Assembly: GCF_900601905.1 (NCBI RefSeq) | Contig: NZ_UWFA01000131.1 | Coordinates: forward strand, 124,001-188,000 | Source: Pseudomonas viridiflava | GTDB lineage: Bacteria > Pseudomonadota > Gammaproteobacteria > Pseudomonadales > Pseudomonadaceae | Length of the DNA stretch: 64,000 nt | Reading direction: 5' to 3' | Shown here: piece after piece, positions 45,732-54,998 of the stretch | Numbering within the stretch: the first letter of the stretch is position 1 | Layout: every line of letters begins with the position of its first letter | Position numbers and translations under genes: made by a program | The notes under the pieces: generated by a model | Seen by the model: only the letters and a program-made list of their open reading frames with translations | What the model was told of the DNA's origin: nothing | Databases searched by the model: none

Positions 45732-47027
45732 ATGAATGTATTGATTATTGGCAGTGGTGGCCGCGAACACGCTCTGGCGTGGAAAGTCGCTCAGGACCCA
45801 CGTGTCGTAAAGGTTTTCGTCGCTCCAGGCAATGCGGGTACCGCTATCGAAGCCAAATGCGAGAACGTTGCCATCGACGTTCTGGCTCTTGAGCAACTGG
45901 CCGACTTCGCTGAAAAAAATGTCTCGCTGACGATTGTGGGCCCTGAAGTGCCATTGGTCGCGGGCGTCGTCGACCTGTTCCGCAGCCGTGGTCTGGACTG
46001 CTTCGGCCCTACCGCTGGCGCCGCGCAGCTGGAAGGTTCCAAAGCCTTCACCAAGGATTTCCTGGCCCGCCACAAGATTCCGACTGCCGACTATCAGAAC
46101 TTCACCGAAATCGAACCCGCGCTGGCTTACCTGCGCGAAAAAGGTGCTCCGATCGTCATCAAGGCCGACGGACTGGCAGCGGGCAAGGGCGTTATCGTCG
46201 CCATGACCCTGACCGAAGCCGAAGACGCCGTTCGTGACATGCTGGCAGGCAACGCGTTTGGCGAAGCCGGTTCGCGGGTAGTGATCGAGGAGTTTCTGGA
46301 CGGCGAAGAAGCCAGCTTCATCGTCATGGTCGACGGCAAGAATGTAATGCCCATGGCCACCAGCCAGGATCACAAACGTGTCGGCGACGGCGACAGCGGC
46401 CCGAATACCGGCGGCATGGGCGCCTACTCCCCTGCCCCGGTGGTCACCGCCGAAGTTCACCAGCGGGTCATGGACCTGGTGATATGGCCGACCGTCCGAG
46501 GCATGGCTGACGAAGGTAACGTTTACACCGGCTTCCTCTATGCTGGTCTGATGATCGACAAGGCAGGCAACCCCAAGGTTATCGAGTTCAACTGCCGCTT
46601 TGGCGACCCGGAAACCCAACCAGTCATGCTCCGCCTGCAATCGAGCCTGGTTCTGCTGGTCGAGGCTGCGTTGGCCCAGGCGCTGGACAAAATCGAAGCG
46701 CAATGGGATCCACGTCCTAGCCTGGGCATCGTTCTGGCGGCTGGCGGATACCCTGGCGACTATGCCAAAGGCGCAGCCATTAGCGGGCTGGATGACGCAG
46801 CGCAATTGTCCGGTAAAGTGTTTCACGCTGGTACTGCCTTGCAGGATGGTCAGGTAGTCACCAGCGGTGGACGGGTGTTATGCGCAACTGCCATGGGCGA
46901 TACCGTGGGCGATGCGCAAAAACACGCCTATGCTCTGGCTGCAAAAATTGATTGGCAGGATTGTTTCTATCGCAGTGACATTGGCTACCGTGCCATTGCC
47001 CGCGAGCGCGGCGAAGACCAGGCGTAA
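45732..47027 (+). CDS. purD: Phosphoribosylamine-glycine ligase
   Basis: GAR synthetase, second step of purine synthesis; ATP-grasp enzyme of 431 residues. Visible marks: MNVLIIGSGGREHALAWK at the N-terminus, GPTAGAAQLEGSKAFTKDFL, IKADGLAAGKGVIVA, GPNTGGMGAYSPAP and the metal-binding block VIEFNCRFGDPETQP. All are canonical. It is separated from purH by a REP pair. The order purH-purD-retS is the same as PA4854-PA4856. Confidence 0.98.
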   Translation: MNVLIIGSGGREHALAWKVAQDPRVVKVFVAPGNAGTAIEAKCENVAIDVLALEQLADFAEKNVSLTIVGPEVPLVAGVVDLFRSRGLDCFGPTAGAAQLEGSKAFTKDFLARHKIPTADYQNFTEIEPALAYLREKGAPIVIKADGLAAGKGVIVAMTLTEAEDAVRDMLAGNAFGEAGSRVVIEEFLDGEEASFIVMVDGKNVMPMATSQDHKRVGDGDSGPNTGGMGAYSPAPVVTAEVHQRVMDLVIWPTVRGMADEGNVYTGFLYAGLMIDKAGNPKVIEFNCRFGDPETQPVMLRLQSSLVLLVEAALAQALDKIEAQWDPRPSLGIVLAAGGYPGDYAKGAAISGLDDAAQLSGKVFHAGTALQDGQVVTSGGRVLCATAMGDTVGDAQKHAYALAAKIDWQDCFYRSDIGYRAIARERGEDQA

Positions 47028-47144
47028 GTCCTCAGCCGGTGATGGTCAGGTGGGGCGGGAAATGATCGGCCCTACCTGATGCTTCGGATCAATGACTTCA
47101 TCGTTTCCAGGTTATAGGGCATTCATCTACGAAGGGATTTCAAC

Positions 47145-49934
47145 GTGCGCTGGCTCAGGATTGCCAAAGGTTTGACCGTCGGGTTGCTTACCCTGCTCTT
47201 CGTGCTGTCGGCGCAAGCCGAGCCGAGCGCGGGTTGGTCAACATTGCTCGACAATCAGGCAAACCTGCAACTGAGCGATGTGCGCTCGGCCCGCTATCAG
47301 AATGAATTCAGCCCCACCGGGCTGGACCAGGTCACCGCCGCGGACCGCAACGGCGCGCTGTGGCTGCATTACCGCATGCAACCTGACGAACACGAGCAAT
47401 TGCTGCGCATCTTTGCGCCGGATCTGGCCAGCCTGGATCTGTATGTTCTGAACGGTGAGAACATCGTCAACCACTCACGGACCGGCAACGAAGTCCCGCC
47501 GAAAAGCCAGGTTCTGCGCGCGAGCGACTTCATGTTGCCGCTGCCGCAAAGCAACGTTCCGCTGGACATCTACCTGCGGCTGGTTTCAACCCAGCAGCTA
47601 CGCCCGAACATCACCCTTGAATCGGCGATCCTCAGTGCAGCGGATGAACGCGAGCCATTTCTGTTCGGCTTGCTGTTCGGTTCATTGGCCATGCTGATCG
47701 TGCAGAACCTGACGCGCTTCGCCCATACCCGCTCCACGACCAATCTCTGGTTGGCGGCGTGTGAAGGCCTGCTGGCACTCAGCGGGTTACTGCTGCTGAA
47801 CCTGCTGACCCCTTGGCTCAAGACCTGGCACATCGCCCAGACCCCAAGTGCCCATCTGACCCTGTTACTGGCGGCCATGACCGGGTTGATGTATGCCCAT
47901 AGTTTCTTCGCCCACCGCAACAGCGTGTTGCTGAGCAGATTATTGCTGGGCAGCGTGCTGGTCATCGCGCTCGGCGGCCTGTTGGTGCTGTTCGTCGATA
48001 CACTGCCGCTGAACCTGGTGACCTTCGCGCTGGTGACCCTGTCAACGCTGAGCATCCTGTTCACCTCCGCCTGGAACTGGCAGAAAGGCTACTGGCCTGC
48101 GCGTCTGTTTGTAGTCGCCATGGTGACCTTCAATATTGGCTGTCTGGTGATCCTGCCAGCGCTGTTGTGGCTGACCTGGATTTCCCCGCAATGGCTGATT
48201 CTGACCTTGCTGGCGGTGTTCTGCGCCAGCGGCCTGCTGATGAGCATTGCGATCAGCGAACGCCATCGCAGCTTTACCGAAGACAATTTCAGTATCAGCC
48301 GGGATGAAGCCGCGAGTACCGCGGAAATCAATGCCAAGGCAGAGTTCCTGGCCAAGATCAGCCATGAAATCCGCACCCCGATGAATGGCGTGCTGGGCAT
48401 GACCGAACTGTTGTTGGGCACGCCATTGTCGGTCAAGCAACGCGACTATGTGCAGACCATCCACAGCGCGGGCAATGAGTTGCTGACCCTGATCAACGAG
48501 ATCCTCGACATCACCAAGCTCGAGTCCGGGCAGATCGAACTGGACGACGTGCAATTCGACCTCAGTGCGCTGATCGAAGATTGCCTGAATATATTCCGCG
48601 CCAAGGCCGAGCAGCAGGACGTCGAGCTGATCAGCCTTATCCAGCCACAGGTTCCAAGGGTTATCAGCGGAGACCCTACCCGCTTGCGGCAAACCGTGTT
48701 GAGCCTGCTGGAAAACGCCCTGAAAAAAACCGACGAAGGGGAAATCCTGGTGCTGGTGGCTCTGGACAGCAGAGCAGGCCAACCGCGCTTGCGCATTGCC
48801 GTACAGGACAGCGGCGAAGCCATGTCGCCGGGCGAGCGCGAGGCGCTGCTGCAGGCCGAGTTGCACAGCAAGAATTTCATGGCCGCCAGCAAACTCGGCG
48901 GTCATCTGGGGCTGGTCATTGCCCGGCAACTGATCGTGTTGATGGGAGGTGAGTTCGGTATCCAGACCGGCGGGACCCAGGGCAGCACGTTGTGGCTCAG
49001 CTTGCCGCTGGAGGCCAATCGCCTTGAGCAGCAGCCACTCGACCTGGACAGCCCGCTGCAGGATGCCAGGGTACTGGTGGTCGACGACAACGACACATGC
49101 CGCAAGGTACTCGTCCAGCAATGCAGTTCATGGGGCCTTAACGTCAGCGCGGTAGCGTCCGGGAAGGAAGCGCTGGCGCTGTTGCGCACCAAGGCTCATC
49201 TGCGTGACTACTTCGATGTGGTGTTGCTTGATCAGAACATGCCTGGCATGACCGGCATGCAACTGGCCGCCAAGATCAAGGAAGACCCAAGCCTCAATCA
49301 TGACATCCTGCTGATCATGCTGACCGGCATCAGCAACGCACCGAGCAAGATCATCGCCCGCAATGCCGGGATCAAACGCATCCTGGCCAAACCGGTGGCA
49401 GGCTACACCCTTAAAACCACCCTGGCCGACGAGCTGACCCAAGTCAATAAAGGCATCTCTGTCCACAGCCACGCGCAGGTGAACAACAACCCGGTCAGCG
49501 TGCCCGGTGACTTCCGTATTCTGGTCGCCGAGGACAACACCATTTCCACCAAAGTCATTCGCGGCATGCTCGGCAAACTCAACCTGAACCCGGATACGGC
49601 AAGCAATGGAGAGGAAGCCCTGCGAGCCATGAAAGCGCAACGCTATGATCTGGTGTTGATGGATTGCGAAATGCCGATCCTTGATGGCTTCAGCGCCACC
49701 GAAAAACTGCGGGCATGGGAAGTTGGCAATCAGCGGGTGCGCACGCCGGTGGTTGCCCTGACCGCTCACATCCTCACTGAACACAAGGATCGTGCCCGCC
49801 AGGCAGGCATGGACGGGCACATGTCCAAACCGGTCGAGCTGTCTCAACTGCGCGAGCTGGTGGAGCACTGGGTGGCTCAGCGAGACAAGGCCCGGGCCCT
49901 GACATCAGTCGATAACCTCTACCAGCAAAATTGA
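47145..49934 (+). CDS. retS: RetS hybrid sensor kinase
   Basis: Atypical hybrid sensor that restrains GacS and thereby shifts cells from biofilm to acute-type behaviour. Domains in order over 929 residues: signal peptide (VGLLTLLFVLSAQA), a periplasmic 7TMR-DISMED2 domain (about 25-170), seven membrane helices (about 175-370), a HisKA helix with His407 in KISHEIRTPMNGVLGM, an ATPase domain (N box ENALKK; the G1 box reads DSGEAM and lacks the usual second Gly), and two receivers (VLVVDDNDTC with LLDQNMPG; ILVAEDNTIS with LMDCEMPILDG). The start is a GTG with AAGGGA upstream. Place after purD as in PA4855-PA4856 confirms the name. Confidence 0.95.
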   Translation: MRWLRIAKGLTVGLLTLLFVLSAQAEPSAGWSTLLDNQANLQLSDVRSARYQNEFSPTGLDQVTAADRNGALWLHYRMQPDEHEQLLRIFAPDLASLDLYVLNGENIVNHSRTGNEVPPKSQVLRASDFMLPLPQSNVPLDIYLRLVSTQQLRPNITLESAILSAADEREPFLFGLLFGSLAMLIVQNLTRFAHTRSTTNLWLAACEGLLALSGLLLLNLLTPWLKTWHIAQTPSAHLTLLLAAMTGLMYAHSFFAHRNSVLLSRLLLGSVLVIALGGLLVLFVDTLPLNLVTFALVTLSTLSILFTSAWNWQKGYWPARLFVVAMVTFNIGCLVILPALLWLTWISPQWLILTLLAVFCASGLLMSIAISERHRSFTEDNFSISRDEAASTAEINAKAEFLAKISHEIRTPMNGVLGMTELLLGTPLSVKQRDYVQTIHSAGNELLTLINEILDITKLESGQIELDDVQFDLSALIEDCLNIFRAKAEQQDVELISLIQPQVPRVISGDPTRLRQTVLSLLENALKKTDEGEILVLVALDSRAGQPRLRIAVQDSGEAMSPGEREALLQAELHSKNFMAASKLGGHLGLVIARQLIVLMGGEFGIQTGGTQGSTLWLSLPLEANRLEQQPLDLDSPLQDARVLVVDDNDTCRKVLVQQCSSWGLNVSAVASGKEALALLRTKAHLRDYFDVVLLDQNMPGMTGMQLAAKIKEDPSLNHDILLIMLTGISNAPSKIIARNAGIKRILAKPVAGYTLKTTLADELTQVNKGISVHSHAQVNNNPVSVPGDFRILVAEDNTISTKVIRGMLGKLNLNPDTASNGEEALRAMKAQRYDLVLMDCEMPILDGFSATEKLRAWEVGNQRVRTPVVALTAHILTEHKDRARQAGMDGHMSKPVELSQLRELVEHWVAQRDKARALTSVDNLYQQN

Positions 49935-50008
49935 TCCGCCGCCGCTCAGCTATCACGACTGCGCCCTGATAGACTCCCTCACGACTTTACCTGCCGCCGA
50001 GCCAACCC

Positions 50009-50605
50009 ATGCTCCACGTGTTATTCAGCGTTTATCTGAAGATGTTGGTGCTTTACAGCCCGTTCTTCGTGCTCTCCTGCTTTATCAGCCTGACCCGCGG
50101 CCATTCGCGAAAAGAACAGCGCCGTCTGGCCTGGAAGGTCGCGCTGGGGACGTTGATCGCCAGTGTGCTGCTGTACCTGTTCGGGCGGGTGATTTTCAGT
50201 GTGTTCGGCATCACCGTGGACGCCTTCCGGATTGGGGCGGGCAGCGTGCTGTTCATCTCGGCGCTGGCAATGGCCCAGGGCAAGTCAGCGGTGCAGACCG
50301 ACAATGTTCAACAGGACGTGACTATCGTCCCGCTAACCATCCCCTTGACGGTCGGCCCCGGCACCATCGGCGCGCTGCTGGTGATGGGCGTCAGCCAACC
50401 GCACTGGGACGACAAACTCACCGCCATCCTGGGCATTGCGTTTGCCAGCCTGACCGTTGGCGTCGTGCTGTATCTGTCCAACCACATCGAACGCATTCTC
50501 GGCGATCAGGGTTTGCAGATTGTCAGCCGGTTGATGGGTTTGTTTGTCTGTGCACTTGCGGCGCAGATTATCTTTACCGGAATACAGGGTTATCTGGTGC
50601 ACTGA
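50009..50605 (+). CDS. MarC family integral membrane protein
   Basis: A 198-residue inner-membrane protein with about six hydrophobic segments (for example LYSPFFVLSCFISLT, ALGTLIASVLLYLFGRVIF). MarC-family blocks are visible: the RKEQRRLAWKVAL-like cytoplasmic loop, FRIGAGSVLFISALAM and VPLTIPLTVGPGTIGALLVMG (split over residues 105-130). Function of the family is unknown; it is not a proven drug pump. It begins 74 bases after retS and is convergent with the three-gene cluster that follows. Confidence 0.9.
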   Translation: MLHVLFSVYLKMLVLYSPFFVLSCFISLTRGHSRKEQRRLAWKVALGTLIASVLLYLFGRVIFSVFGITVDAFRIGAGSVLFISALAMAQGKSAVQTDNVQQDVTIVPLTIPLTVGPGTIGALLVMGVSQPHWDDKLTAILGIAFASLTVGVVLYLSNHIERILGDQGLQIVSRLMGLFVCALAAQIIFTGIQGYLVH

Positions 50606-50634
50606 CCCGGACCTGAGCCTCTGGAGAGACCCCA

Positions 50635-51270
50635 TTAGATAGGGCGTATTGATTCTCGGGTGTGCCCCTCCAGAAACGACGCTACTTTACTTCGATACCG
50701 CTCATAGGTCGCCGAACTGTAGCGATACTCTCCGCCGGAAATCGTAATTGCTATCTTTGATCGTGACCCTTCGAACCAACTGCTCTCGGCAGTAGCAATG
50801 AACAGTTCGAGGCCGCAAAACAGGATTTCAATTCGCCCACGCGAATCCCTGATGCAAGGAATGATCTGGACGTTCTCGCTGCGCTCCCTGCTGAACCAGT
50901 CTCGAAATAACGTCTGGCCGTCCTCACTACCCAGCAGTGCCTTGAGTGAGGAACGGGCCAGGCGTTCCAGCTCTCGATTCTCTCCGGTTTCCAATGCATC
51001 GCTGACAACCGAATACAGGTCTCCGGGATCCGTTAATACCAGCCGTTCACCGGGTAGCGCGTCGGTCATTTCGAAACCATTTTTATAGAGCTCCAGCTGG
51101 TACCGATCAACCCATTGAGCCCAATGACGCTTGCGGTCATATCGGTTGCTGGCGTTAATCTCGGCGTAAGCGAGACAGTCCAGAATGTCGGACTTTTCGT
51201 CAGCCAGGGTGCCGGCTGAAAAAGAAATGAGGTTGGTCCCTCCCAGCAGAATATTGGACAGATCATTCAT
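50635..51270 (-). CDS. Uncharacterised protein C of a three-gene paralogous cluster
   Basis: A 211-residue protein with no signal peptide, membrane helix or family I recognise. Near residues 28-70, SDILDCLAYA, then NRYDRKRHWAQW, then the NGF end give Asp, Tyr at +7, Trp at +25 and Gly-aromatic at +37/+38. The same spacing, ungapped, occurs in the gene immediately upstream (51263-51955), and a similar one in the first gene. The C-terminal half alternates strands (IEILFCGLELFIAT, KIAITISGGEYRYSS) and ends in an Arg/Tyr helix YERYRSKVASFL. The start ATG overlaps the preceding stop by eight bases. It is the last gene of the cluster and convergent with the MarC gene. Confidence 0.65.
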   Translation of the reverse strand: MNDLSNILLGGTNLISFSAGTLADEKSDILDCLAYAEINASNRYDRKRHWAQWVDRYQLELYKNGFEMTDALPGERLVLTDPGDLYSVVSDALETGENRELERLARSSLKALLGSEDGQTLFRDWFSRERSENVQIIPCIRDSRGRIEILFCGLELFIATAESSWFEGSRSKIAITISGGEYRYSSATYERYRSKVASFLEGHTRESIRPI

Positions 51271-51955
51271 CGCCCTGCCCTCCATCCAGAGCAAACACCA
51301 GGTCTTTTTTCGCGGCGGCCACTTCAGCCGTAATGCGCCCTCTTACCCGGCGGTATTGCCGCTCAATGAACTCCATTGAAACAACGGTGATATCCAGATT
51401 GCCGTGCATTCGTTCAGCGGCAAGATGCTGGGCCATGGCGGGCAGCCCGGTCGGCATGGGCATTTTTGACGAGAGGAAAACCGTGGTAATCATCGACTCG
51501 GAGTCCACGAAGCTGATATGCAGTGACAGCGATGTTTGATCCCGGTCTGGCCGCGAGTCCATTGCGTCCTGGTGCAGTGTCGTCAATCCAGCGGGACTGC
51601 CGGACGGGTCTGGTAGATTGGCCAGAAACGTCTGGAATTTCTTCAGCAAGGGTGCTGAGACCGTTGTCCCTAAGAGCGCAGGCAACACGTGGTCCAGATG
51701 AACAGAAACCTGGCTGTCGTATGCATAGTGCTGACTGTCTTCACGCAGACTGAGCCAGCCAAACAGGGTCATCAGCTTTTTGCACTGACCAATCCACGCT
51801 TCACAGTTGTCGTACTTCAAATAATTATCTGAAGTAGCCAATTGCATATACACACTTGAATTTATGACATCCTCCCTTCGCTGCCTGCCCACACTGGCTG
51901 CAAAAAAAACTACATGACCGGCGCTCACATAAGTACTACTCACTCCGTCATCCAT
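51263..51955 (-). CDS. Uncharacterised protein B of a three-gene paralogous cluster
   Basis: A 230-residue protein of unknown function, no signal peptide. It has the same N-terminal pattern as its neighbours: FFAAS, then EDVINSSVYM, then AWIGQCKKLMTLFGW (Asp, Tyr +7, Trp +25, Gly-Trp +37/+38). LPALLGTTVSAPL in the middle resembles LTRLIGSAVAGPL in the first gene, and MTLFGWLSLR resembles MTICGFPSTR. The second half is strand-rich (SLSLHISFVD, NLDITVVSMEF) and has a basic aromatic helix (FIERQYRRVRGRI). The ATG at 51955 has GAGG five bases upstream. A longer start at 52051 would overlap the previous gene by 35 bases and lacks a ribosome site. Confidence 0.65.
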   Translation of the reverse strand: MDDGVSSTYVSAGHVVFFAASVGRQRREDVINSSVYMQLATSDNYLKYDNCEAWIGQCKKLMTLFGWLSLREDSQHYAYDSQVSVHLDHVLPALLGTTVSAPLLKKFQTFLANLPDPSGSPAGLTTLHQDAMDSRPDRDQTSLSLHISFVDSESMITTVFLSSKMPMPTGLPAMAQHLAAERMHGNLDITVVSMEFIERQYRRVRGRITAEVAAAKKDLVFALDGGQGDE

Positions 51956-52016
51956 TACGGCCTCGCTTATCCATTTTGAAAACGGGCCGCCATAGAAGGC
52001 AGCCCTCCTGCATTGA

Positions 52017-52754
52017 CTATTTGATACTTGCAAACTCGGCAAGGACTTCATTAGTCAGATATTCATCAACCAGCCTTTCTGCTCGCTGCCAATGCCGACG
52101 ATTTAATATCGTGGCGTTCTCACCTCGCTCAATCGTGACCGACGAAGTATTGAAATCCCAGAAAAGCACATTGGTTACATTTAACTGAACCTTGAGTGTC
52201 ACGATCGCCATTGCCAGCAGCACGTCTCCATCCACCGTCTCGACGCCGGAAACGATCGCGAAACTGACATCATTGAAGCGTTTGACTGATCGCTGAAACA
52301 ACTGAAGAGGTTCATCCTGCGACTTCAGGCTTTCAAACGCGCTGCCCACCAGACCCAGCAACAGCTTGCCGCTGAGCGGCCCCGCCACGGCGGAGCCAAT
52401 CAAACGCGTGAGAATCTCCAGCCCAAGCTTGTCCATGGTCAGGCGAGTATCGGTCGCCTGGTACTCGCCAAAACGGGCACGGGTCGACGGAAATCCGCAT
52501 ATAGTCATCGCCCTCATGAACGTTTCGTACCACTCCACGTTTTTGCGACTGTGCCCCGCCTTGGTCATCGCATATTGAACGGCATCGCAAACAATCTCTT
52601 TGTTGCGGCTCGACATGCCACCGGCGATAGACACCAGAACATTTTCAACCACAGCTGCGGTATCTTTACCGGCGTCGCCGTCTCCACGTACCAGCTCGCT
52701 CAGACGACTCATGCCGTTATCGATCAAACTCTCAGGCTGTTCTAAATAGTTCAT
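52017..52754 (-). CDS. Uncharacterised protein A of a three-gene paralogous cluster
   Basis: First gene of the trio, 245 residues. The shared pattern appears as KEIVCDAVQYAM and, after a loop three to four residues shorter, EWYETFMRAMTICGF (Trp, then Gly-Phe at +12/+13). A hydrophobic stretch LEILTRLIGSAVAGPLSGKL (about residues 112-131) continues to LLGLVGSAF and is the most membrane-like part of the cluster. The C-terminal half alternates strands (LLAMAIVTLKVQL, NVTNVLFWDF) and ends with RRHWQRAERLVDEYL. AAAGGG lies six bases before the ATG. I do not recognise the family. About 60 bases separate it from the next gene (or a 35-base overlap if the longer start is used). Confidence 0.68.
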   Translation of the reverse strand: MNYLEQPESLIDNGMSRLSELVRGDGDAGKDTAAVVENVLVSIAGGMSSRNKEIVCDAVQYAMTKAGHSRKNVEWYETFMRAMTICGFPSTRARFGEYQATDTRLTMDKLGLEILTRLIGSAVAGPLSGKLLLGLVGSAFESLKSQDEPLQLFQRSVKRFNDVSFAIVSGVETVDGDVLLAMAIVTLKVQLNVTNVLFWDFNTSSVTIERGENATILNRRHWQRAERLVDEYLTNEVLAEFASIK

Positions 52755-53294
52755 AAAATCCCTTTATCGACGAAGTCCGTCATGGACAACTAAAAACTAG
52801 CTCAACCTCACAATTGCGTCTACAGCACTGCACTGACAGCCCGCGAACGAAACTATCAACTTAACTCCCGGCGCGGGTTCGTCAGAAAAATCTCATGCAA
52901 CATGAACAAAATGACAAACCCCAGCAAACATAAGGCGCACGGGTTAAAACAGCCAAACAACATCGCACGCCGACAATGACGTCACCGAATTATCGGCCTG
53001 CTGATAACGAAGAACCAACACAGCTTGATTACCCGCTACTACCAGATTTAAGGAAAAACCTTACAGGAACTAGCGGATAGAGGGTGATGAAAACAACCAT
53101 CGTCCCTTGGCGATAAGCACAGCCAATACGCGACAGCCTGGTATCCCGTTGCGCAATCAGCTCATGTGGGTCCAGTGGCTATTCATGAGGCAAGGCGTTG
53201 CCAACATTCATAGCAGTGCTATGGAAGAGGCGGCAACGCGCCCTGGCGAAATCGGATGCTGCCCACTGAACAGCTCGAGAAACAGACGCCAGGC
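52755..53294. other. Gene-poor gap between the trio and cobJ
   Basis: No reading frame here has a convincing ribosome site or family match; a 75-codon frame at 53107-53334 runs into cobJ and looks accidental. The part nearest the trio (52755-52930) should hold its promoter, but I see no clear -35/-10 pair. No REP, terminator or palindrome longer than about eight bases was seen. Confidence 0.5.
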
Positions 53295-54998
53295 TCAACC
53301 CGGCGCTTTTTCACCATACCAACGCGGCGTATAAACCCACTGACTCCCATCCGCGCGAGGAAAAGTGCAGGTGGTCGAAGAGCCAATCAGGACCATGGTG
53401 CGCATGTCCACCTGCTCTGCAGTGAGCTCGCCAAGGGTGATGATGCGCAGTGTTTGCCCTGGCCGACCAATGTCGCGGCCCAGTGTCACAGGCGTTTGAG
53501 GACTGCGGTGCTGGCGAACGATTTCCAGCGCGCGGCCCAGTTGCCATGGGCGCGAGCGGGAGATCGGGTTGTAGAAGGCCAGCGCCAGGTCCGCTTGCGA
53601 GGCAAGATCGAGGCGCTTTTCGATGATGTCCCATGGCTTGAGGTTGTCGGAAAGCGACATCACACAAAAGTCATGACCCAGCGGCGCGCCTGCCTGAGCA
53701 GCTGTTGCCAGGGACGCGGAGACGCCCGGGAGAATTTCCAGCTCGACGTTATGCCACTCGGCGTTGCTGGATTCGTGCAGGGCTTCGAGCACCGCCGAGG
53801 CCATGGCGAACACGCCGGGGTCGCCGGACGAAACCACCACCACCGAACGCCCGGACGCCGCCAGCTCGAAGGCATGACGGGCGCGCTGCATCTCTTCGCG
53901 GTTGTCGGTGCAGTGCATGACCTGATCGGCACGAAACGGCCCGGCCATGCGCACGTAAGTCTCGTAGCCGAGTATGTCATTGGCCCTCGCCAGTTCGGCC
54001 TTGACCGCTGGCACCATCAGCTCCGCAGCGCCGGGGCCGAGACCGATGACGGCGAGCCTGCCGCGTGCCTTGCCGAGCTGCTGAATATCCAGTGGTGCAG
54101 GGGCCACCGCGATTGCCAGGGCGTCATTGACGTGGATCGGCGGCAGCAATTGCGGCACTGCCACCGCGGCCATTTGCAACGCAGAAGCGGTGGCAACAAA
54201 GCGCAGCGGCACTTGCAGCTCATTGGCCGCCTGATGCAGCAAGGGCTCGGCCATCTGTGAATCAGCCGCCAGCAGACACGCCAGAGATTGCACCGCAATA
54301 CCTGCGTCGTGCAGCGCGGTGCGCACCCGAGCGCTCAACTCGGCGTCAATCTCGGTAACCGCTACCGCCACGCTGCGCGGGTAGATCAGCAATTCATTGG
54401 CCGATGGCTTGCGCTCGGCACAGCTGACGTAAATCGCCCGTTGCGCGTGCTCGTCCTGCGGCAGTTGCGCCTGAGCCAGCCAGGGCGCAGCGCCTTCAAT
54501 GCGCACACTTTCTCCGGACAGCAAATCGGAAACGAAGCGTTTGCCCGTTTCCAGATCGCCCAGGGCATAGCCGGTTGGCGGGTTGAGCAGACAGGTACCA
54601 AAACGCAATTCACCGCTGGTGGTGATCGCCGGGGCGACCCCTAGCCCGGCAGCAATTTCTCGCGCCATGACGTTAACGCCGCCCAGACCACCGAGCAGCG
54701 GCACCACAGCGCTGCCATCTTCGGCGACGGCCAGCACGGCAGGCTCTGCGCCTTTTTCCAGCAACAGAGGCGCGAGGGTCCGAATCACGATACCTGCAGC
54801 ACACAGGGCAATGATTGGCGTGTTCTGCTGATAAAGCTGACGCAGCGTGGTGCCGAATTCGCTGTAGCTGCGATCTGCACCCTGCACCCGGTCAGTCAGG
54901 CCATAAACCAGGGATTGCGGGTACAACTGCTGAATGCGCCGCGCGGTGCTCAGGCTGCCATTGCCGAGAATAACGATGGCCGGGATGTCAGGCGCCAT
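53295..54998 (-). CDS. cobJ: CbiG-CobJ fusion, precorrin-3B C17-methyltransferase
   Basis: Corrin ring-contraction step. The 567-residue protein joins a CbiG-like N-terminal half (about 1-310: IVILGNGSLSTARRIQQLYP, ITTSGELRFGTCLLNPP, then LLAADSQMAEPLL) to a C-terminal SAM methyltransferase (about 315-555: RLAVIGLGPGAAELM, VVVSSGDPGVFAMASAV, LEILPGVSASLATAAQ). This fusion is usual in pseudomonads. The ATG at 54998 overlaps the cobI stop by one base (TGATG) and was preferred to a GTG at 55010. It is the last gene of the cobG-H-I-J operon. Confidence 0.93.
   Translation of the reverse strand: MAPDIPAIVILGNGSLSTARRIQQLYPQSLVYGLTDRVQGADRSYSEFGTTLRQLYQQNTPIIALCAAGIVIRTLAPLLLEKGAEPAVLAVAEDGSAVVPLLGGLGGVNVMAREIAAGLGVAPAITTSGELRFGTCLLNPPTGYALGDLETGKRFVSDLLSGESVRIEGAAPWLAQAQLPQDEHAQRAIYVSCAERKPSANELLIYPRSVAVAVTEIDAELSARVRTALHDAGIAVQSLACLLAADSQMAEPLLHQAANELQVPLRFVATASALQMAAVAVPQLLPPIHVNDALAIAVAPAPLDIQQLGKARGRLAVIGLGPGAAELMVPAVKAELARANDILGYETYVRMAGPFRADQVMHCTDNREEMQRARHAFELAASGRSVVVVSSGDPGVFAMASAVLEALHESSNAEWHNVELEILPGVSASLATAAQAGAPLGHDFCVMSLSDNLKPWDIIEKRLDLASQADLALAFYNPISRSRPWQLGRALEIVRQHRSPQTPVTLGRDIGRPGQTLRIITLGELTAEQVDMRTMVLIGSSTTCTFPRADGSQWVYTPRWYGEKAPG

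Noticed and set aside
50635..52754. Reading the trio as toxin-antitoxin or restriction genes.
   Set aside because: Sizes of 211-245 residues, shared ancestry and lack of catalytic or DNA-binding motifs do not fit those types.
53107..53334. 75-codon frame in the gap before cobJ.
   Set aside because: It overlaps the 3' end of cobJ, lacks a ribosome site and resembles no known protein.
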